A stretch of 64,000 nt of DNA from Emmonsiellopsis sp. PD_33 (taxonomy: Eukaryota > Ascomycota > Eurotiomycetes > Onygenales > Ajellomycetaceae). The notes under the pieces were generated by a model. The model made no database searches, was not told the DNA's origin, and saw nothing but the letters and a program-made list of their open reading frames with translations. Location of the stretch: assembly GCA_032988165.1 (NCBI GenBank), contig JANTQF010000016.1, positions 174,999 to 238,998 of the forward strand, in the 5' to 3' direction. The translations under genes and the position numbers were made by a program. Below, piece by piece: positions 57,566 to 64,000 of the stretch; position 1 is the first letter of the stretch, and each line of letters starts with the position of its first letter.

Positions 57566-59699
57566 GTTGTTGACTGGATTAGGCTTCCCTTTCTCTTTGA
57601 TCGTGGAAGGGAGGAGGAGGAGGAAGAAAGAGAAAGAGGAAAACAAGCGGGCTAAGTAAACCGCACAACGCCTGAAACGAAAGTATCGGAGTCGATCAAA
57701 ACGAAACGGCGACAGGCGGGCGGGCTCCTTTTATGGGCATCTCCGTGCTACTTTTTTAGTCCTGTGGAATTAGCCGAAATCTGGGCGCTAATATGGGGTC
57801 GACAGTCCGATGTTTTGCGCATGGAGACTGGAGAACCCACGAGAGAAAGATCTCTTTTCTTTAGCGTGGTCTTTTGCTTTTTTTTTCTCGCCTCCTTTCC
57901 CGGTTTCAATTTGTCAAACCTTGTCAGCCTCTCAGCCCCCTGGTTACAAGGGATAGACTGACACCCAGATGTCCATTGTTGGGCGGAGGTTCACAATATG
58001 GAAGGGTCAATTATCACAATGTCTTGCACCCGCCATCGTGCATGACAATTGTGCTACTAAACCCTGCCAATGAGGGTGCTGCAAAAACCCGGAGGCCAGC
58101 ATGATAGCCAATGCGGGTTAATAACGGGTTTCGAAGCGAAGCCTGGAGGGCTGGGGGCTAGAGGGATCTATGTGGGGAAAGGCCATGGTTCCTGGAGGAA
58201 AAGGGCACGCCCATGGAAACATGCTTCCAACTTCCAGACATCACCGGACTGGCATTTTTTTCATATGTTTTGTATTTTTTTGGGGGGGTTGCCGAGAAGA
58301 CTGCGAAGTCCGCCGCTGGCAAGCCGCAAGCCTCAAGGGGCGCGCGATGCAACGTTGATCTACGACCGTCAAGGTTAAGCTTATGGAGAAATCCGACACC
58401 ACACATCATTTGCTTGGCGGATTGTAGCCAGTCAGGGGCGTTGGTTCGGCTCAAGCACATTTTAGGGGCAATCCAGAATCCGGTCGAAGAGGCCAAGAAG
58501 CAGGCGCACCACGGGAGAAGAATCTTGCACCACAGGTTCACAACATCTGGAGCCAGTAGCCCAGCGCTAATTTAACCCGCGGACCAACAGTTTTGGCGGC
58601 TTCATCACCCCCTTATATGTGGTTGTAGGAATCAAAAGCCATCAAGAAATCGTGGAAAAAACACGATCCGCAGGAGATCCCTCTCTCGCTATCTCGGGCC
58701 GGTGTTCAGATATGAGCGAGAGGCTAACCGTGAGCGTCACGCAGGGGAGATTGACAGCGACAAACATGGTGGGGCCAAGGTTTGACAGCTAGTTTTTATT
58801 AGTTATTTGCGGGATTGATGAACTTGGATCTGAGGTCAGCATCCCAAATGCGGTTGGACGGTACCAGGGAAAATGTGGTCTGCCCCTTCTTCCTTGTATG
58901 TCGGCTCCAATAAGAATCAGATGAATTTCTCAGGGTCTGGCTGACATGCAGAAATTTCTGTGCTGTCGTACTGTCGCACTCGGGGGCGGATTCAACCAAG
59001 GTTAGTGAGTTGAGTGGTGGCCGACGCTACTGTGGCGCTCGGAGATACTGTGGGGAAGTTCCAATTGTAATTCGAGAGAATCATAGCCCGGCCGTGGTGG
59101 GGTCAGTTTGGCTGCTTCAAGTCGCCACCAGTCTCCAGTCCCAGTCTCGGGTGCTTTTGCTTCCAATCCATGAGAGATGCCGCGAAATGGCAAACATGAG
59201 ACCACTCGCACTCCATGGGGACAGGGTTGTCGGATTGCGGAGGTCAGCGTCAGGCCCGCTCGCTTGGAATGCGTCACGTTGAAGTCAGCAGCTAAGAAGT
59301 AACCTTGTCAGTTGCCCATGACAAATGTTCCCCAGGATCCAGATCCTTGTCCTCACCCTGGATGCCACCATGGCGGACAGGACACTGCTGTGGTGGTTAT
59401 GACTGGACTGGACTGGACTAGATAGCAGTAGTTGGTGATGATGACCAATTGCTTGGGTAGTAGCAGTGGCTGTTTCTCGTCAGATACGCAGTGAGCAGTG
59501 CAGAGAATGGAGGAGGTGGTGGTGGTGATGGTGATGAGAGATGTTGAGATAGTTGAACTCACTCCAGAATTGGTTAGTGAACAACAAGCGGGCAAGTTGC
59601 CCATAGACTATATACTTGTCCATCAAGCATCAAGTTTCTACCACCACGTCTCCCTGGTTATTTTTCTGGTCTTGAAACCCAGAGCATTATCCTAGCTTA
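57566..59699. other. 2.1-kb region: transporter promoter and boundary to the AT-rich block
   Basis: The first 400 bp are the transporter upstream region. The rest has only short frames without recognisable content. GGACT repeats (59404-59423) and GGTGGT/GATGGT repeats (59510-59538) occur near the right end. Base composition falls sharply after about 59690. Confidence 0.45.
57728..57736 (-). promoter_or_regulatory. TATA-like box of the sugar transporter gene
   Basis: The minus strand reads CATAAAAGG about 165 bp upstream of the ATG, with GC-rich flanks. It is placed suitably for a TATA box, but this is prediction only. Confidence 0.4.
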
Positions 59700-59732
59700 T
59701 GTCCTTGTGCTTTTTCCTAGGCTGTTCATAGG

Positions 59733-59827
59733 CAGGTTACAGAAAACCTGACCTTGCTAAATGCCAAGCCTGACCTTGCATGTGACCTGACCTTGCAAAT
59801 CAGGCCTGTGCACCTACCTGACCTCGC
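59733..59827. repeat. four CCTGACCTTGC direct repeats at the edge of the transposon-like block
   Basis: Copies lie at 59747-59757, 59769-59779, 59786-59796 and 59817-59827 (the last with CTCGC). Just before them, CAGGTT (59733-59738) and AACCTG (59745-59750) form a small inverted repeat. Clustered short repeats at an element end are typical subterminal transposase-binding arrays in DNA transposons, which is the suggested reading here. Confidence 0.6.
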
Positions 59828-59925
59828 TAAAATATAAATTTCATTACAATTGAGAACCAAACATACTTCTCTATTTATTTTCTATCACCATTTATCAATC
59901 AGTTATCAATTACTTACCTGTAACC

Positions 59926-62900
59926 ATGTCACTTATCATTGATGATGATGACATTCAAACATTATTGAATGATCAATTGAACCCACCAATACTGGATGCT
60001 GTATTAGGAGAGGATTTTAAAGATTTACTTGATCTTGGTGGAGGTCCTGTGGGAGGAGATGATACAGAGCCAGATGTAAGTTAATAAATCATTTGTCAAC
60101 CATTTGCCAATCAATTTACAGTCAATTATTAACTGGATATAAAGAATGAACCACAACTGTTCCCTCTAACTCCTTTAACCAATGCAACAACCCATCCTAT
60201 ATCTTCACAAGAGATTGAATATACCTATGACCTGCCAGAGTATCCAAAAACTCATGAGAATGGCTATACATATGTTGTATCAACTGGTCAGGCAGATTCT
60301 GAAGCAGTCAAACAAATGATGCATGATGTAAGATAACATGTTATATCTTAACTATTTTCTAATTAGTTGCTAAGTGTTTGCAAACCACCTATCTATAGAT
60401 CCAGTATGGCAAGCAGATTGTTCACTCAGATAAGGAAATATTCTGCTCCTTTCTAAACTGTGGAGTAAAGAAGTATAAGTATAAATGTACTGGTGTTAAA
60501 GTATGCTAACATTTACATGAGGATTTATACTTCACATCTCACAGAGAGGTTTCAGAGGCTATTTGGACACATTTTCAAACAATACAATGGGATATTCAGT
60601 TAGTTGAAGAAAACCAGGCCCAGCGAAATGCAGTGAGATATTTAATTGATTATTGGATGTTTGCCAATCAGTTGCTAACCAATTAGCAGTTATGCACTAG
60701 CAATTCAGCAGCTCTTCTGAAAGAATACCTCATGCAAGGACTTTTTCCCTACATGCAAGCCAGTATTTCAACAGTTTACTCATCCAGTATGTTTTAACTG
60801 CTTCATAGCTGATTAGCAAGCATTTATTAACTGATTATTCAGAATGTCACTGGCCATCATGCTCCATATATATCCTGTGTGAATAATACTTTTAATCATT
60901 CCTCACACTTCTTTCAAGCTATACAAGGTGTAGCACAAATGGATGTTTCCCTTCTTGAGCAAATCTTTGTTGAAGATCTCCTCTTTGACCTAGAAAAGTA
61001 TGGAGTCATGGAGCAGACAAGAAGCACACAAAAATACTGTGGTAAGTAATTTATGACTGATTGCCAGCTACTTGCCAGCTGCTCACCAAATACTTACTGA
61101 GCATTTAAATCTTTAGGATATGATCACCCTGCTGGTGAAGGACTAATGGAAAAGATTGAATGCAGTGTAACATTTCATATAATGATTCCACTGGATCTCA
61201 CAAACTGTCCCTATATGTTATTCACATCTCATGGCATTCATCCACACCCACCTCCTCCTCCAAATAAACCTCCTAGTACCATTATGAACCAGATCCTCCA
61301 GCTTATCTAGGAAATGTGTGAGCCTACAATGAAGTTATGTGGGTGTTAACTGATTCCCAAGTGACTAGCAACCATTTACTGACTGCTGGGCAATCACTTA
61401 GCTTCATTTCTCAAGAGTCCTGCATTACAAGCATTCTGTCATAAGTATGATGCTCAGAGTCTGGCTGAGATTTATACTAGCTTCTCCAATATAGATCAGT
61501 TTCAAGCAATGATACAAAAACAGTGGTTATTAGCTTTCCCAGCAGGTCAAAGCTATAATGGGGTTTTATTTGAGTTGGAATGAAATCCTGCATTAAAGGT
61601 ATATAACTTAATCATTCCACAGTCACTTGATAATCACTTGCTAAGCAGTTCTAATAGGAATATGTTCAGGAGATCTATCAAGATCCTGATGGATTAATGA
61701 TTATTTGTATGCTTAAAGAACAAGCATCCCTTCTTCTATCATTATCCTCTTTTGAAGTTGATATGTCCTATAAACACCTGAAGTCTTCAAAGATGAATGA
61801 GGTAGTCTTTGCAACATATCTGCCTCAATTTGGGAAGAGTAAGTTTCTGTTAATTGATTCCCAAGTGCCTCTCAAGTGGTTCTTAAGGACATACTAACCA
61901 CTTGACAAATTACTAGTCATTACACTATGTCAGATCTTTACAGAGCAGGAGAATCCTAATGGTTACTATCTATTATTCAAGTGTGTTTCTGAAGTGGTTA
62001 GAAAACTACTGAAGGAACCTATCTACTTTCACTATCTGCATGGTATAGGAATACAGGCAATTATAGGGGATATGGATAACAAGTAGATGACAGGTATGAG
62101 GTTAACTGATTGTCAGGCACTTGGGAATCAGTTGCTAACTACTTAAAGGACTTGCATAATATCTTACTGAGGTTGATTCTGAACATCAACCCTATCAATG
62201 GCAACTAAAGAATATAATGATATTCTGTCATATTCATTTCTTCCAAAGTATTATCAAGGCTGTTGGAAGTCAAGACTGTGGGGTAGGTGTATGGGCTCAA
62301 ATGGCAAGCCTGTTAAATTGTCAGAGTCAGTAAAGATATATGGAATTATGCAACATACTGATGGGTAGGTGGTTATAAACTGATTGGAAAGCATTTATCA
62401 ACTGGCTAACAACTAATTGTAGATGTTGAGAATGAAAAGGTCAGGAATTGAGCTGCACATAAGAAGAATCAGGTTATTGCTGCAGGATTAAATAAATTCT
62501 GTAGTTTAATATCAGCAGATGTTTATGATTCAGTTTGGAATCATACCAATGCAGCAGAGCAGACACATAATAAGTCATATGCATTTGGACAGGGACAGAC
62601 TCTTCTATAGAGAGTGTTAAGGTATGTTCCAATCAGCTGTAAAGTAGTTGTGAAGTGGTTGGCAACCAGCTAACATTCATGTAGTGCCTGGAAATTGAAT
62701 ACCAGGGATATGATCCAATATAATGCCTGTAAGCAGTATGGTATTCATCATTTCTATTGCACAGATAATATGTGAGCTCAGTATCAGCATCATGTCTCCT
62801 AACAGGGTAAGTTATAGTACTAAATGATTTGCAGGTACTTCCCAATTGGCTGGCAATTAATTACTAACTGGTTATAGAATCTCTCTGACACAAGTGTCCC

Positions 62901-63400
62901 TCTGCACCAGCTGATGAGGTAATTGATTTAGAGGATAATACTCATTCCATCAGGCCATTTAGAGCAGCTTCTCCTAGGCCTAGATCAAGACCTAGATCAA
63001 TACCTTCAAGCTCACCTCTATGTTCTTCACCATCTCTATGTTCCTCACCTCCAATACAATCCTCACCAACTAGGCATTCATCACCTAGAGGAAGATCTAG
63101 GCATGGGATTGGGTAAGTCATTGCAAATTGATTGGCAACCACTTGACAAGCAGCTGACAAGCATTTAGAGTACATAATAGCCAACAACTCTACCATGTTG
63201 CTTCCTCAAATCTAGCATCAGCCACCTTAAACCAAGGGAATACTCTTGAAAGGGAAAGAGACCTACTTGAGCTTGAAAGACAGAAGCTAGAGATAAGAAA
63301 GATGCAGGAGGAATTACAGGCTAAGGAGCTGGAAAATGAGTCTAAAAGGTTAGATCTTGAGGAAAGGCAATTCAATCTGAAAAGGCATTGGAGGAGTTAG
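59926..63400 (+). pseudogene. decayed multi-intron transposase-like gene
   Basis: The reading starts at ATG 59926 (MSLIIDDDDIQTLLND) and can be followed through about 14 exons to a TAG at 63398-63400. Inferred introns are 60076-60144, 60328-60398, 60633-60686, 60787-60842, 61042-61116, 61339-61401, 61599-61657, 61839-61943, 62094-62148, 62365-62422, 62622-62684, 62807-62877 and 63113-63168. In-frame stops (TAA 60507, TAG 61308, TGA 61581, TAG 62084, TAA 62157, TAG 62608) and at least one frame slip at exons 4/5 show it is broken. Early exons have a CxC/HxH pattern (CSFLNCGVKKYKYKC; SHGIHPHPPPPP) like WRKY-GCM1-type zinc fingers. Middle exons have IIGDMD and FCHIHFFQS, resembling a DDE-type transposase family common in fungi. 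The end is Ser/Pro/Arg-rich, then a charged coiled coil. The family is inferred from these motifs only. Confidence 0.65.
60076..63168 (+). repeat. introner-like repeat family: 13 introns sharing one degenerate motif
   Basis: Nearly all introns inferred in the decayed gene contain variants of GATTGCCAAGCACTTGCTAA. Examples: TTGCCAATCAGTTGCTAACC at 60661-60680, GCAACCACTTGACAAGCAGC at 63135-63154, and CAGGCACTTGGGAATCAG in the intron at 62094. The motif is absent from the flanking exons and from the host introns I read. Variants also occur just before the start codon (TTATCAATCAGTTATCAATT, 59891-59910) and after the stop (63440-63550). This points to a common origin of the introns. Confidence 0.65.
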
Positions 63401-63559
63401 ATAGACAATTGATTGGGGATCACTTTGTGACTGCTTGACAACTGACTGCCAACTGATTGACACCTGATCATAGAACAATTCTTTTAAGTGGACTAACATG
63501 GAATATATTAAATGCAATTCACCTAAGTATTTGCCAATCACTTGCAAGTTAAATATTAA

Positions 63560-64000
63560 TCTTATAGTATTAAAACCCCACTTTTAATATTTACTATACT
63601 AGTAAAATGAGGATTTTCAAATTAATTTAGTAAAATTAGAGAAAATAGTAAAAATATGACATAAGTTAATTTCAACTCTTTAATATATATAGAATCACTA
63701 GAAAATATATACTAGTTTAAATATTCATTTTATTATATTAAAAATCCACTTTTAATATTTACTATACTAGTAAAATGAGGATTTTCAAACTAATTCTATA
63801 AAATAAGAAAAAATAATAAAAATATAGAATAAGTGGATTCTAATTCATCAATAATCATAGAATCAGTAAAAAATATATACAAGTTTAAATATTAACTTTA
63901 TTATATTAAAAATCCACTTTTAACTTCTATTATATAAGTAAAATAATAGTATTCAAATGAATTTTATAAAATAGGAAAAAATAATAATAATATGAAATAT
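63560..64000. repeat. 168-bp AT-rich tandem repeat, about 2.6 copies, running off the window
   Basis: The anchor CCACTTTTAA occurs at 63578, 63746 and 63914, exactly 168 bp apart. Units 1 and 2 also share TACTATACTAGTAAAATGAG and GATTTTCAAA; unit 3 is more diverged. The array continues past the window end. The sequence is extremely AT-rich, with no frame. Confidence 0.85.

Noticed and set aside
1..64000. CRISPR arrays, bacterial operons, riboswitches and prophage
   Set aside because: The window is eukaryotic nuclear DNA; no regularly spaced direct-repeat array of CRISPR type is present.

Overview
This window is nuclear DNA of a filamentous ascomycete. The genes have short introns (about 45-160 bp) with GT..AG ends and CTAAC/CTGAC-like branch points. 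The conserved proteins (Snt1, MINDY, Trm6, Hda1, GAPDH, Pho88) look like Eurotiomycetes. The sharp switch at about 59.7 kb from normal-GC gene-rich DNA to AT-rich repeat-rich DNA fits the bipartite genomes known in Onygenales (Ajellomycetaceae). That placement is an inference; no rRNA or other phylogenetic marker is present.

Layout. 1-0.6 kb: 3' part of an acidic low-complexity gene (-). 2.35-3.47 kb: deoxyhypusine synthase (-). 5.15-11.39 kb: Snt1-like SANT scaffold (+). 12.5-15.27 kb: MINDY deubiquitinase (-). 16.0-17.9 kb: Trm6, tRNA m1A58 methyltransferase subunit (+). 20.0-21.7 kb: MFS-type membrane protein (+). 22.4-23.36 kb: ARPC3 (-), divergent from Rfc3 (23.7-25.2 kb, +). 25.9-27.36 kb: membrane histidine-acid-phosphatase-like protein (+). 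28.0-29.76 kb: Cwc27-type cyclophilin (+). 31.5-33.5 kb: RRM+R3H Pin4/Cip-like RNA-binding protein (-). 34.4-35.4 kb: aldo-keto reductase (+). 36.6-39.15 kb: heat shock factor Hsf1 (+). 40.2-40.96 kb: three related candidate C/D-box snoRNAs (+). 41.57-44.36 kb: class II histone deacetylase Hda1, nine exons (-). 45.4-46.84 kb: GAPDH, seven exons (-). 48.6-49.44 kb: Pho88/Snd3 (-). 50.2-51.3 kb: alpha/beta hydrolase (+). 52.66-52.74 kb: relic of an H2A.Z exon, followed by the intact H2A.Z gene at 53.5-54.36 kb (+). 55.9-57.57 kb: sugar transporter (-). 59.7-64 kb: decayed transposon-like gene and the start of a 168-bp AT-rich tandem repeat.

The gene-rich part is mostly housekeeping: chromatin (Snt1, Hda1, H2A.Z), RNA (Trm6, Cwc27, Pin4-like, snoRNAs), replication (Rfc3), translation (hypusine synthesis), stress (Hsf1) and carbon metabolism (GAPDH, sugar transporter). 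I see no biosynthetic cluster. Gene models were assembled by joining reading frames across GT..AG introns; every listed multi-exon model keeps frame, and homology decided the junctions.

The most unusual signals are two. First, nearly all of the 13 inferred introns of the decayed transposon-like gene carry variants of one shared degenerate motif (about GATTGCCAAGCACTTGCTAA), which suggests the introns arose from one introner-like sequence. Second, there is a tandem trio of C/D-box snoRNA candidates with strong terminal stems and no rRNA target that I could identify.
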